Positions 28,717-38,161 are shown, counted from the first letter of the stretch. The stretch: DNA of 44,541 nucleotides from Comamonadaceae bacterium (GCA_947447615.1 CANFJQ010000006.1:1-44541); one strand, 5' to 3'. The notes: generated from the sequence alone by a model not told the origin. Program-made: numbers and translations.

Positions 28717-30525
28717 ATGACACAGACCAGTCCGTCCGGGCGCGCCAGCGCCTGGCTTGATCAATTTGGCGCCGCGCTGGGCCGCCATGACGCTGCGGCC
28801 ACCGCCGCGCTGTTTGACGCAGACTGCTATTGGCGCGATCTGGTGGCCTTTACCTGGAATATTTGCACCCAGGAAGGCCGGGGCGCTATCGAAAAGATGG
28901 TGCAGGCGCGTGGCGGCGATGTGGCGGCCAGCCATTTCGCGCTGGAAGGCGAGGCCACCGAGGCCGATGGCGTAGTCGATGCCTGGTTTACCTTCGAAAC
29001 CCGGCTGGCGCGCGGGCGTGGGCATTTGCGCCTTAAAGGCACAGACCAGGGCGACAAAGGCTGGACGCTTTTGACTACCATGACCGAGCTCAAAGGCTTT
29101 GAAGAGAAAACCGGCACGCACCGTATAAAAGGCGCGGAACACGGCGTACACCCAGGCCGCAAAAGCTGGCTAGAGGAGCGCGCGCATGAGCAACAAACCT
29201 TGGGCTTTAGCGAGCAGCCTTATGTGGTGATCGTCGGCGGCGGGCAGGGCGGTATTGTGCTGGGGGCGCGACTGCGGCGCTTGGGTGTACCGACCATCAT
29301 CATCGAGAAAAACGCCAAGCCCGGCGACTCTTGGCGCAACCGCTACAAAAGCCTGTGCCTGCACGACCCGGTGTGGTACGACCACCTGCCCTATATGCCC
29401 TTCCCGGACGATTGGCCTGTGTTTGCGCCCAAGGACAAGATAGGCGATTGGCTGGAGATGTACACCAAGATCATGGAGCTCAACTACTGGGGCTCTACCG
29501 AAGCCAAGAAAGCGCACTTTGACGAGGCCACTGGGCAATGGGAATTGCAGGTGGAGCGCGAAGGCAAAACCATCACCCTTCGTCCCAAGCAACTGGTGTT
29601 TGCCATGGGCGTGTCGGGCTACCCCAATGTGCCGCATATCACCGGCGCCGAAAGTTTTGAAGGCGAGCAACACCATTCCAGCAAGCACCCAGGGCCGGAC
29701 AAATACCTGGGCAAAAAAGTGGTGGTGCTGGGATCGAACAATTCAGCGCACGATATTTGTGCTGCGCTGTGGGAGCACCAAGTGGACGTGACCATGGTGC
29801 AACGCAGTAGCACGCATATTGCGCCCTCGGACTCGCTGATGGAGCTGGCGCTGGGCGGTCTGTACAGCGAAGAGGCGATCAAGAACGGCATCGACCACCA
29901 CAAGGGCGATCTGGTGTTTGCCAGCGTGCCCTACAAAATCATGCACAGCTTTCAAATCCCGGTGTACGAAGAGATGAAGCGGCGCGATGCCGACTTGTAT
30001 GGACGTCTGGAAAAAGCCGGTTTCATGCTGGACTTTGGCGACGACGGCTCGGGCCTGTTCATGAAATACCTGCGCCGCGGTTCGGGCTATTACATCGACG
30101 TAGGCGCCTCCGAGTTGGTGGCCAACGGCAGCATCAAGCTGCGCAGCGGCGTCAACATCGAGCACATCAACCCCAAGTCGGTCACCTTGAGTGATGGCAG
30201 CGAGTTGCCGGCCGATGTCATTGTGTATGCGACTGGCTACGGCTCGATGAACCAGTTCTTAGCCGATTTGGTATCCCCCGAAGTGGCCGACCGCGTAGGA
30301 AAGGTCTGGGGCCTAGGTTCGAGCACCACCAAAGACCCCGGCCCCTGGGAAGGCGAACTGCGCAATATGTGGAAGCCGACGAACCAGGCCCAGCTCTGGA
30401 TTCATGGTGGCAATTTGCACCAGAGCCGACACTATTCGCAGTTCCTGTCGCTGCAACTGAAAGCGCGCTACGAAGGCCTGCCTACACCGGTCTACGCGCA
30501 GGCGACAGTGAACCACCTGAAGTAA
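28717..30525 (+). CDS. SnoaL-like domain fused to FAD/NADP-dependent monooxygenase
   Basis: A two-domain protein of 602 residues from the ATG at 28717, preceded by GAGGAG. Residues about 8-130 look like an NTF2/SnoaL-type cone (WLDQFGAALGRHDAAATAALFDADCYWRDLV). Residues about 168-600 form a class B flavin monooxygenase: FAD motif VGGGQGGIVLGARL (173-186), the fingerprint FEGEQHHSSKH (FxGxxxHxxx), the second dinucleotide motif VVLGSNNSAHD and C-terminal YATGYGS. Related enzymes oxygenate amines, ketones or indolepyruvate. Position 151 bp after choV suggests an amine-related role, but this is inference. It has no signal peptide. Confidence 0.85.
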   Translation: MTQTSPSGRASAWLDQFGAALGRHDAAATAALFDADCYWRDLVAFTWNICTQEGRGAIEKMVQARGGDVAASHFALEGEATEADGVVDAWFTFETRLARGRGHLRLKGTDQGDKGWTLLTTMTELKGFEEKTGTHRIKGAEHGVHPGRKSWLEERAHEQQTLGFSEQPYVVIVGGGQGGIVLGARLRRLGVPTIIIEKNAKPGDSWRNRYKSLCLHDPVWYDHLPYMPFPDDWPVFAPKDKIGDWLEMYTKIMELNYWGSTEAKKAHFDEATGQWELQVEREGKTITLRPKQLVFAMGVSGYPNVPHITGAESFEGEQHHSSKHPGPDKYLGKKVVVLGSNNSAHDICAALWEHQVDVTMVQRSSTHIAPSDSLMELALGGLYSEEAIKNGIDHHKGDLVFASVPYKIMHSFQIPVYEEMKRRDADLYGRLEKAGFMLDFGDDGSGLFMKYLRRGSGYYIDVGASELVANGSIKLRSGVNIEHINPKSVTLSDGSELPADVIVYATGYGSMNQFLADLVSPEVADRVGKVWGLGSSTTKDPGPWEGELRNMWKPTNQAQLWIHGGNLHQSRHYSQFLSLQLKARYEGLPTPVYAQATVNHLK

Positions 30526-30667
30526 AGCCATGCGCCGGATGGTGCGTGCCTGCTTGCCTTAGGGCAGGCGGGCCTTGGGCACTGTCGTGTGCGCCTTGCG
30601 TGGCGCAGCAAGCGCGCCAGGCAATCGGTTATCTTCCACGCTTTCATAAAGCCTACGGGAGAACCGC

Positions 30668-31459
30668 TTGTTCACACTCACCAGCCTGAACCTCAACGGC
30701 ATACGCTCGGCCACCAGCAAAGGGCTGCAAGACTGGCTGCACGGCTTGCAGGCGGACTGTCTGTGCGTGCAAGAAGTCAAGGCGCAAGCAGCGGATGTAG
30801 CCGGGCAGTTTGAGACCTTGGCCGGCATGGCCGGGCACTTCCACTTTGCCGAGAAAAAAGGCTATTCCGGTGTAGGCATTTACACCCGCCATGCGCCCAG
30901 CGATGTGTGCGTGGGCTACGGCTCTGCCGAATTTGATGCCGAGGGTCGCTATGTAGAACTGCGCTTTGATACCCCCAAGCGCAAGTTGTCCATCATTAGT
31001 TGTTACTTCCCCAGCGGTTCCTCCGGTGAGGAACGACAGGAGGCCAAATACCGTTTTCTGGAAGGCATGTACCCGCACCTGCAAGAACTCAAGCGCACGC
31101 GTGAGTTTGTGCTGTGCGGCGACATCAATATTGCGCACCAGGAAATCGACTTGAAGAACTGGAAAGGCAACCGCAAGAACTCGGGCTTTCTGCCCGAAGA
31201 GCGCGCCTGGATGACCCGGCTATTGAACGAAGGTGGCTTGGTCGATGTCTATCGCCAACTCGAGCCTAGCGCCACCGATGCAGCCTATACCTGGTGGAGT
31301 AACCGGGGGCAGGCCTATGCGAAAAATGTGGGCTGGCGTTTGGATTACCACTTGGCCACCCCTACGCTGGCAGCAGGTGCGCGTCAGCACGCCATTTACA
31401 AAGACACGCGTTTTTCGGACCACGCGCCTATCAGCATCGACTACGACTGGGGCTTGTAG
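30668..31459 (+). CDS. xth: Exodeoxyribonuclease III
   Basis: A DNA-repair AP endonuclease and 3'-5' exonuclease of 263 residues. The start codon is TTG (30668) with GGGAGA upstream, giving MFTLTSLNLNGIRSA. Family residues are present: Asn in SLNLNGIRSA, Glu in CVQEVKA, GDINIAH (Asp and Asn), NWKGNRKNSGF and the catalytic SDHAPI at the C-terminus. Relatives of this genus group often have xth near pyrE; here the cho genes and the monooxygenase lie between them. Confidence 0.95.
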   Translation: MFTLTSLNLNGIRSATSKGLQDWLHGLQADCLCVQEVKAQAADVAGQFETLAGMAGHFHFAEKKGYSGVGIYTRHAPSDVCVGYGSAEFDAEGRYVELRFDTPKRKLSIISCYFPSGSSGEERQEAKYRFLEGMYPHLQELKRTREFVLCGDINIAHQEIDLKNWKGNRKNSGFLPEERAWMTRLLNEGGLVDVYRQLEPSATDAAYTWWSNRGQAYAKNVGWRLDYHLATPTLAAGARQHAIYKDTRFSDHAPISIDYDWGL

Positions 31460-31520
31460 TCCTGCTCGGTGGTGGCCTCGTGAAAATTCGGCTGCCCAGC
31501 ACGCGCCTCGCGTCACTACT

Positions 31521-33485
31521 TCAGCGCGACACGATACCAAACGTGCCCGGCGCTTTTTCTATCAGGCCAAAAAATCGCACCAGGTCCACTTTGCTTCCGC
31601 TCACTTTCAAATCATCACTGAGCAAGGTATCTTGGATGCCTGCGCTACCAGCGATGATTTTTACGAACAAGGGTTTGGTCAATGTCAATGTGGCATTGGC
31701 CTCTGGGTGTTGGCCACGTTTGAAATGCAGCACCGCGTTGTCAATCCACAAAGCGTAGCTTTCTTTCTGGTCGCTGAGCGTAATATTGATGCGGTAGTTT
31801 TTTCCCTCCGCCGCCGGGCCGTCCAGGCTGGCGGCCATGGCTTCTAAAAAGCGCTCCATCGGCGTTTGCAGCAGCAACTCGATAGCGCCAGCCTTAGACA
31901 TGCCTTTGGCCGGCGGGCCATTGCGCAACTCTTGTGCGCCGCTTAAATAGGCGTTACGCCAGGTGGCGGACTCGGCGCTGTAGCCCATTTGCTCATAGGT
32001 TTTAGCCAGCAGTTCTTTGGCGGCTTTGTTGGAGGCATCAGCCATCACCACATGGTTGAGTAACTCGGCGGCCCAGCGCATATCGCCTTGGTCGAATGCC
32101 TTTTGCGCGGTGGCAATGGCTTTGTCTGCACCACCGGCTAAATCCACATAGCGCCTACCAGCGTCGGTGGGCGGCAGCGGGTTCAGGTGCGCCGGGTTGC
32201 CGTCGAAAAAGCCCAGGTAATACTGGTACACCGCTTTGACGTTGTGGCGCAAATCGCCATAGTGGCCGCGCACCGCCATAAAGTCGGCGAGCGATTTGGG
32301 TAGCTGCACTTTGTCGGCAATCTCTGAGGGCGTGTAACCCGCGTTCATCAGGCGCACAGTTTGATCATGGGTGTATTTATAAACATCGCGGTGCATGGTG
32401 ATGAACTGCTGGATATTCGCATTGCCCCAAATCGGCCAGTGGTGCGAAGCGATATACACCTCGGCCTCGCGGGTTTGCTCTAGGGCCTGTTCCATGTAGG
32501 TGGCCCAGCGCAAAGCGTCGCGCACTTTGGCGCCGCGTATGGGCAGCAAGTTGTGCATGGTTTGCGACAGGTTTTCTGCACCGTCGTACAGCTTCTTGGA
32601 AGGTATAGAGAAGCTCAACTCCGCAGGACATTCCGCATTGGGCACGTTGTGAAATACAAAGTCCACACCGTCGATTTGCATGGACTGCTTGGCCTGGTAG
32701 ATCAACCAATTCGGCGTCAAGATGCCGATGCTGCCGTAGATCACATCCTTACCCAACCCCGTGTCCACATTGCCTTTGGCGCTGCGCGGCAGGTCACGGC
32801 CAAACTGGTACACCGAGCGCCGCCCCATGGCCGTACCCACCAACACGTTTTCGCTAGTGGCCTCTTCCATAAAACCGGCAGGGGCCACGATAGGCACTTT
32901 GCGCTGTGCCGCATCTTGCTGGGACAAGACGCCCAGCGCGCCGCCGAAATGGTCGGCATGTGCATGCGTCAGCACCAAGCCGCTGACCGGTTTTTTGCCC
33001 AGGTGCTGCTCGGCAAAGGCCATGGCCGCTGCTGCGGACTCGCGCGAGGTGAGCGCATCGACCACGATCCAGCCGGTCTTGCCTTCGATGAGGGTGATGT
33101 TGGCAATATCAAAACCACGCAACTGGTACACGCCGTCCATCACCTTATAGAGGCCAATATTCGCGTTGAGCTGGGCGTGGCGCCATAGGCTGGGGTTGAC
33201 GGTATCGGGCGCTGCGCCTTGCAAAAAATCATAGGCCGCAAAGTCGCGCAAGACGCTGCCGTCGGCTGCCAGTATCTTGCCCGTAGGCCGCGCAATCAGG
33301 CCGCGTTTGGCATCTTCAAAGTCTTGCCCTGAAGCAGCGGCTATGGCCTGAGCAAAGGTGGTATTTTCCTTCTGCGTGCTGGGGCTAGCATCGCTACTGG
33401 CGCCGCCTATGCCTGGGTTTTTACCGCAGGCGGCCAGGGCCAATGCGGTGACTGCGACTGCCACGAAAGAGAGCGGGCGGAGCAT
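31521..33485 (-). CDS. SdsA-type alkyl/aryl-sulfatase, predicted lipoprotein
   Basis: A metallo-beta-lactamase-fold type III sulfatase of 654 residues that hydrolyses primary alkyl sulfates such as SDS-like detergents. The zinc motif THAHADHFGG starts at residue 173. ASHHWPIWGN, the helical dimerisation domain (about 390-530) and the SCP2-like C-terminal domain (about 540-654, with ALWIDNAVLHFKRG) follow in family order. The N-terminus LALAACGKN is a lipobox with Cys20, so the enzyme is probably lipid-anchored in the cell envelope rather than freely secreted. It is convergent with xth (61-bp gap). Confidence 0.93.
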   Translation of the reverse strand: MLRPLSFVAVAVTALALAACGKNPGIGGASSDASPSTQKENTTFAQAIAAASGQDFEDAKRGLIARPTGKILAADGSVLRDFAAYDFLQGAAPDTVNPSLWRHAQLNANIGLYKVMDGVYQLRGFDIANITLIEGKTGWIVVDALTSRESAAAAMAFAEQHLGKKPVSGLVLTHAHADHFGGALGVLSQQDAAQRKVPIVAPAGFMEEATSENVLVGTAMGRRSVYQFGRDLPRSAKGNVDTGLGKDVIYGSIGILTPNWLIYQAKQSMQIDGVDFVFHNVPNAECPAELSFSIPSKKLYDGAENLSQTMHNLLPIRGAKVRDALRWATYMEQALEQTREAEVYIASHHWPIWGNANIQQFITMHRDVYKYTHDQTVRLMNAGYTPSEIADKVQLPKSLADFMAVRGHYGDLRHNVKAVYQYYLGFFDGNPAHLNPLPPTDAGRRYVDLAGGADKAIATAQKAFDQGDMRWAAELLNHVVMADASNKAAKELLAKTYEQMGYSAESATWRNAYLSGAQELRNGPPAKGMSKAGAIELLLQTPMERFLEAMAASLDGPAAEGKNYRINITLSDQKESYALWIDNAVLHFKRGQHPEANATLTLTKPLFVKIIAGSAGIQDTLLSDDLKVSGSKVDLVRFFGLIEKAPGTFGIVSR

Positions 33486-33543
33486 GGGTTATTTCCTTCA
33501 GATGGGCTTACAACTAGGTCCTGGGGTAGACATGGAAAGGGGC

Positions 33544-34041
33544 TTATTTCAGTAACTGCCGGGCATCCTTGAGCAAGAGCAGCAATTGCTGCGCGCGCAA
33601 AGGCGATGGCACGAAACCAAAACGGGTGTAGAAGGCGGCGGCTTCTTGGTCCAGCGGATGCGTCAGCATGGCGCGCACACCGGCTTGTTCGCTGATGAGC
33701 ACGGTGCGCGCAATGGCATCTTGCAAAAGACCCCAACCCAAGCCGCGCCCTTGCGCGCTGGTAGACACCGCTAAACGTGCCAACAAAACCACGGGCAAGG
33801 GATAGTGGCCCATGCCTTTGCGCATGCGCTCGGGCACCTCAAAGGTATCGATCTGGCCTACTGTCAGGCTGAAATAACCCAGCACCTGGTCTTCATCGGC
33901 TGCGACAAAGGTCTTGGTCGAACCTGCGCCTTGGGCCTGTCTGGCGTGGCGCACTAGCCAATCGTTAAGCACTGGCTTGCCGCAATCAAATTCCTCCAGC
34001 TTATGGCGGGGCGCCAGTAGCTCTGGCCTGCGCAAACTCAC
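33544..34041 (-). CDS. tacT: GNAT-family toxin, TacT/AtaT type
   Basis: A 165-residue acetyltransferase of the type II toxin group that acetylates the amino group of charged tRNAs and stops translation. It has the typical N-terminal FDCGKPVLNDWLVRHARQAQ and the acetyl-CoA loop LLARLAVSTSAQGRGLGWGLLQDA. The catalytic Tyr lies in AAAFYTRFGFVPS near residue 142. The start overlaps the antitoxin stop by 4 bp. Symbols are given by family resemblance; the acetylated tRNA is unknown. Confidence 0.9.
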   Translation of the reverse strand: MSLRRPELLAPRHKLEEFDCGKPVLNDWLVRHARQAQGAGSTKTFVAADEDQVLGYFSLTVGQIDTFEVPERMRKGMGHYPLPVVLLARLAVSTSAQGRGLGWGLLQDAIARTVLISEQAGVRAMLTHPLDQEAAAFYTRFGFVPSPLRAQQLLLLLKDARQLLK

Positions 34042-34328
34042 GGGGTTTCCCAGGGGGCTTGGCGGGCGAATAAATTGCGCAATCCTTCATTGGCTTGCGC
34101 GGGTTGGTCCAACAAATCTACAAAGCTTTGGTACTGCGCGCCCGACACCATGAATAGGCGTTGATCGAGCAAGGTCTGTTCAGCTGCCAGGCAGGCACTG
34201 TCCAAAATGAAATCGGTCAGCGACTTGTGCGCCACCTCCGCAGCCCGCCGCAAGACAAGCTCTTGTTCTTGGGTGGCGCGTAGGCCCAAACGGGCGGAAC
34301 GGGTGCTGGCGGGAGCTAGGGCGGACAT
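34038..34328 (-). CDS. tacA: DUF1778 ribbon-helix-helix antitoxin, TacA type
   Basis: A 96-residue antitoxin with an N-terminal ribbon-helix-helix fold (SARLGLRATQEQELVLRRAAEVAHKSLTDFILDSA). Its C-terminal tail (VDLLDQPAQANEGLRNLFARQAPWE) is the region that blocks the toxin active site in this family. The ATG at 34328 has TGAGGT upstream. It is translationally coupled to tacT. The dimer would bind the operator noted upstream. Confidence 0.9.
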   Translation of the reverse strand: MSALAPASTRSARLGLRATQEQELVLRRAAEVAHKSLTDFILDSACLAAEQTLLDQRLFMVSGAQYQSFVDLLDQPAQANEGLRNLFARQAPWETP

Positions 34329-34369
34329 GGGCAGACCTCATGGAGCGGGAAAGTATGGCGGGGATGTTA

Positions 34370-34384
34370 GTACATATGACATAC
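34370..34384 (-). promoter_or_regulatory. Candidate TacA operator
   Basis: An imperfect palindrome GTATGTCATATGTAC (minus reading) containing CATATG lies about 45 bp upstream of tacA, in an A/T-rich patch within GC-rich DNA. It is the natural place for ribbon-helix-helix binding. No clear -35/-10 pair could be fixed. Confidence 0.35.
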
Positions 34385-34451
34385 AAAATCCAGCCCGGCC
34401 CGCGCTATTGCCCCTAAAACCCTGTTGGCGCTGTGACGGGAGGCGCCGTCC

Positions 34452-37400
34452 TCAAGCCAACAAAGCCACATTCCCACCCGCTGCGGTGGTGTTGACCGTC
34501 ACCGTGCGCTCAGCGCAAAAGCGGTACAGATAATGCGGGCCGCCGGCTTTGGGGCCGGTGCCGCTCAGGCCTTCGCCGCCAAAGGCCTGCACGCCGACCA
34601 CGGCGCCGATCATGTTGCGGTTGATATAGACATTGCCGGTATGCGCCGCCTGCGCCATGGCCTGGGCGCGGCTGTCGATGCGGGTTTGGATGCCCAGCGT
34701 CAGGCCATAGCCCAGGGCGTTGATCTGCTCTATGGTGTCCAGCGGATCGCCCTGCCAGCGCAGCACTTGCAGCACCGGCCCAAAAATTTCGGCATCCACC
34801 TCAGCCACGCTTTGCACTAGGTAGGCATGTGGCGCGATGCGGTTCGGTAGCGCACAACAATCCTGCGCCAACGCCGCCTGCCAAGCGGGGCCAAACAAAC
34901 ACATGCGGCGCGCATGCAGGCGCGCGATATGGGCTTGCAATGTGGCGGCTGCCTCCGCGTCAATCACCGGCCCCAGGTCGGTGGCCAGGTCTGCCGGGTC
35001 GCCCACGCGCAGTTGCTGCGCCGCGCCGCGCAGCATCTCCAACACGGTGTCTGCAATATCAGCATGCACGCACAACAAGCGCAGCGCCGAACAGCGTTGT
35101 CCGGCAGAGCGAAATGCGCTGCTGATCACCGCATCGACCACTTGCTCGGGCAGTGCCGACGAGTCCACCACCATCGCATTAATGCCGCCAGTCTCGGCAA
35201 TCAAGGGCACGATAGGGCCGGGCTTTTGTGCCAACGCACGCTGAATGATTTTGGCCACCTCGGTAGAGCCGGTAAACACTACGCCCGCCACGCCGGGCTG
35301 CGCCACCAGCGCCGCGCCTACGCTCTCGCCCGGCCCGTGCAGTAGCTGCAAAGCGTCCTGCGGAACGCCTGCCGCGTGCAGCAAGCGCAAAGCCTCTGCC
35401 GCGATCAGCGGCGTTTGTTCGGCAGGCTTGGCCAGCACGGTGTTGCCGGTGGCCAGCGCCGCAGCAATCTGCCCCACACAAATAGCCAGCGGAAAATTCC
35501 AGGGGCTGATACACACCCATACGCCGCGCCCGCACAGTTGCAGCGTATTGGTCTCACCCGTCACACCGGGCTGCCAGTGCGCGCTGTCGGTTTGCATACC
35601 GGCGGAGCGGCTTGCGGCGCCCACGCCTGACCATGCGTGACCGTGCGCCACCGGCATGGAAACCGGCTGCATGATGCGCAGCGCCTCGTGTGCGTAGTAG
35701 CGCAAAAAGTCCACCGCTTCGCGCACTTCAGATTGCGCATCGCCCCAGGTTTTGTGCGCCTCGCGCACCAGCAAAGCACACAGCGCCGGGCTGTGTTGCT
35801 CCAGGCTGTCTGCGGCGCGCAGCAAGGCCGCGCTACGCTGCTCCACGGGCGTGCGGGCCCAGGTTTTAAATCCGGCTGCTGCGCGCTGCATCGCGTTTTG
35901 CACATCCTGCAGAGTCGCCTGCGCCAGCGCAGCAGGCATGGGATGCGCCAGGGCATGCAGATAGGGCGCGCGCATATCCGGCACCGTGAAGTCCAGCCCC
36001 ACGCTATTTGCGCGTGCGCCTTGGCCGTTGCCAAAGAGTTGCGGCGGAAGTGGCAAAGCGCCCGAGGGCTCCAGGCGCAGCGGCGAAATCAGCAAATCGC
36101 GCACGCTTAAATGGGGGTCAGCCAGTTGGTGCACAAAAGACGAGTTGGCGCCGTTCTCCAGCAAGCGGCGCACCAGGTAAGCGAGCAAGTCTTTGTGCGC
36201 CCCCACCGGCGCATATACGCGGCAGGCCATGAGTGGGTTTTTCAGCACCTCGCGGTACACGCCCTCGCCCATGCCGTGCAGGCGCTGCAACTCAAACGCG
36301 CCGCCGCTGCGCGCGCCCATTTGCGCAATGGCCGCTATCGTGGCTGCGTTGTGCGTGGCGAATTGGGGGTAGATCACATCGGGCGCGTCCAGCAGGGCGC
36401 CAGCGCAGGCCAGGTAAGAAATATCGGTATGGTGCTTGTGCGTAAATACCGGGTAATGCGGCAGGCCCAGCTCCTGGGCGCGTTTGATTTCGGCATCCCA
36501 ATACGCGCCTTTTACCAAGCGGCACATCAGACCTACCCCATGTTGGCGCGCCATGGCCACCACGGTATGTACCAGTTCCAAGGCGCGGCTTTGGTAAGCC
36601 TGCAAAGCCAGGCCCAGGCCGCGCCACTGCGGCCAGTGCTGCGCCACGCGCTGCAACAAAGCGTCCAACACTTCGAGCGACAACTCCAGGCGCTCCACCT
36701 CTTCGGCATCAATCGTCAGGTTGATATCGGCGCGTGCCGCTTGCTCGCACAAGCTCCACACCCGTGGCAGCAACTCGGCCATAACGCGCGCGCTTTGGCC
36801 GTCTTCGTAGCGCGGGTGCAGCGCACTCAGTTTGATGCTGATGCCGTCATTGCCTTGCGGCCCGCGACCGGGCACGGCGGCCTGCGCCAGGGCGCTTATC
36901 GCGTCGCTATAACTTTGCCAATAGCGCAGCGCGTCGGCATCTGTGCGCGCACCCTCGCCCAGCATGTCATACGAAAAACGCAGGCCCTGGCTTTGCGCCT
37001 GGCGGGCCGTATCAGCATGGCGCATGGCCTCGGCCATGGTCTGGCCCAGCACAAACTGGCGGCCTAGCAATTGCACCGCGCGCAGCGTGGCGGCCACCAC
37101 GGTGTGCGCGCCCAAGCGGCCCATCAAGCCGCTGCCGCTGGTAGCGCCTTGGGCATCGGGCAAAAAGTGTTTGGACATGGCAATCGCCGCGCGCGACAAA
37201 CGCGCCAGCACCTGGTCGCCGGCCTGCGCAAAATCGGCGCGGCCCAGCTGGTCGGCGGTCAGGGCGATGGCGGTGTCCATGTCCGGCACGCGCAAAAGCG
37301 CTTCGGCCAGGCGCATCAGGGCCAGGCCCTCGGCGCTGGAAATGGGGTATTCCTGCAACAAGCTTTCCATGGCCCAAAACGGCGCCGGGTGGTCGCGCAC

Positions 37401-37532
37401 GGTTTGCACCCAGGGCGCGGCCACTTGCGCGGCAGCGGCCCAGTCCAGCTTGTCTTGCAAGCTGCGCAGGCGCTCTGCCACGATCTCGGCCTCGGGAAGG
37501 TAGGGCTGGGGAAGGCGTTGCTGCATCAACAT
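34452..37532 (-). CDS. putA: Bifunctional proline dehydrogenase / glutamate-semialdehyde dehydrogenase
   Basis: PutA oxidises proline to glutamate in two steps: an FAD-linked proline dehydrogenase, then an NAD-linked aldehyde dehydrogenase, with channelling between sites. The 1026 residues show the PRODH barrel (RLVKGAYWDAEIKRAQ, FTHKHHTDISY) and the ALDH domain (GNTVLAKPAEQTP, FTGSTEVAKII, catalytic Cys814 in SAGQRCSALR). It has no N-terminal ribbon-helix-helix DNA-binding domain, so it is the bifunctional, not trifunctional, type. The ATG at 37532 follows AAGGAG at 8 nt. An Lrp-type regulator gene is divergent, as expected when PutA cannot self-regulate. Confidence 0.96.
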   Translation of the reverse strand: MLMQQRLPQPYLPEAEIVAERLRSLQDKLDWAAAAQVAAPWVQTVRDHPAPFWAMESLLQEYPISSAEGLALMRLAEALLRVPDMDTAIALTADQLGRADFAQAGDQVLARLSRAAIAMSKHFLPDAQGATSGSGLMGRLGAHTVVAATLRAVQLLGRQFVLGQTMAEAMRHADTARQAQSQGLRFSYDMLGEGARTDADALRYWQSYSDAISALAQAAVPGRGPQGNDGISIKLSALHPRYEDGQSARVMAELLPRVWSLCEQAARADINLTIDAEEVERLELSLEVLDALLQRVAQHWPQWRGLGLALQAYQSRALELVHTVVAMARQHGVGLMCRLVKGAYWDAEIKRAQELGLPHYPVFTHKHHTDISYLACAGALLDAPDVIYPQFATHNAATIAAIAQMGARSGGAFELQRLHGMGEGVYREVLKNPLMACRVYAPVGAHKDLLAYLVRRLLENGANSSFVHQLADPHLSVRDLLISPLRLEPSGALPLPPQLFGNGQGARANSVGLDFTVPDMRAPYLHALAHPMPAALAQATLQDVQNAMQRAAAGFKTWARTPVEQRSAALLRAADSLEQHSPALCALLVREAHKTWGDAQSEVREAVDFLRYYAHEALRIMQPVSMPVAHGHAWSGVGAASRSAGMQTDSAHWQPGVTGETNTLQLCGRGVWVCISPWNFPLAICVGQIAAALATGNTVLAKPAEQTPLIAAEALRLLHAAGVPQDALQLLHGPGESVGAALVAQPGVAGVVFTGSTEVAKIIQRALAQKPGPIVPLIAETGGINAMVVDSSALPEQVVDAVISSAFRSAGQRCSALRLLCVHADIADTVLEMLRGAAQQLRVGDPADLATDLGPVIDAEAAATLQAHIARLHARRMCLFGPAWQAALAQDCCALPNRIAPHAYLVQSVAEVDAEIFGPVLQVLRWQGDPLDTIEQINALGYGLTLGIQTRIDSRAQAMAQAAHTGNVYINRNMIGAVVGVQAFGGEGLSGTGPKAGGPHYLYRFCAERTVTVNTTAAGGNVALLA

Positions 37533-37641
37533 GGGTATGGCTCCTTGCGCTTGACGGTTGTCGTTTTCCGCTTTGGGAATTACGGTTTGCGGGCGACGGG
37601 TTTGGTGTAAAGCGCTATATTCCCACCGGTTAAGGTAAATA

Positions 37642-37669
37642 TTTGTCTTTATTTCTGTCGCTTTATAGT
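37642..37669 (+). promoter_or_regulatory. Candidate promoter of the Lrp-type regulator
   Basis: TTTGTC (37642-37647), a 16-bp spacer and TATAGT (37664-37669) stand 12 bp before the regulator ATG. The predicted leader is only about 6 nt, which fits the lack of a Shine-Dalgarno sequence. The whole 149-bp A/T-richer gap is the shared regulatory region with putA. Confidence 0.4.
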
Positions 37670-37681
37670 GAATAACTCAAT

Positions 37682-38161
37682 ATGACCACCCCTGCCGCCA
37701 GCCTGGACCGCACCGACCTGAAGATTCTGCGCGCCTTGCAGGAAGACGGGCGCATCTCCAACCTCAAGCTGGCCGAGGCCGTGGCCTTGTCGCCCACTGC
37801 CGTGCTGGCGCGGGTGCAGCGCCTGGGCAAAGAGGGCTTTATCTTGGGCTACCAAGCGCACCTGAACCCGGCCAAGCTGGGCGCGGGCCTGATGGTGTTT
37901 GTAGAAGTGCTGCTAGACCACACCACACCGCATGTGTTTGAGGCCTTCAAAGCGGCAGTGCAAGTGCGCCCCGAAATCATGGAATGCCATATGGTGGCCG
38001 GCGGCTTTGACTACCTGCTCAAAACCCGCATGGCCGACATGGCCGCCTACCGCGACTTCGCCGGCACCGTGCTGTGGCAACTCCCCGGCGTGCGCGAAAC
38101 CCGCACCTATGCGGTGATGGAAGAAGTGAAAAACAGCACGTACATTCCAATCAAGGGGTGA
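37682..38161 (+). CDS. putR: Lrp/AsnC-family regulator, probable proline-responsive activator
   Basis: A 159-residue Lrp/AsnC protein. The winged helix-turn-helix occupies about residues 8-60 (LDRTDLKILRALQEDGRISNLKLAEAVALSPTAVLARVQRL). The RAM ligand-binding domain follows (about 65-155, FVEVLLD, VMEEVKNSTYIPIKG). The divergent position next to a putA without its own DNA-binding domain matches the PutR arrangement known in alpha- and other proteobacteria, where proline induces putA. The symbol rests on this context. Confidence 0.85.
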   Translation: MTTPAASLDRTDLKILRALQEDGRISNLKLAEAVALSPTAVLARVQRLGKEGFILGYQAHLNPAKLGAGLMVFVEVLLDHTTPHVFEAFKAAVQVRPEIMECHMVAGGFDYLLKTRMADMAAYRDFAGTVLWQLPGVRETRTYAVMEEVKNSTYIPIKG

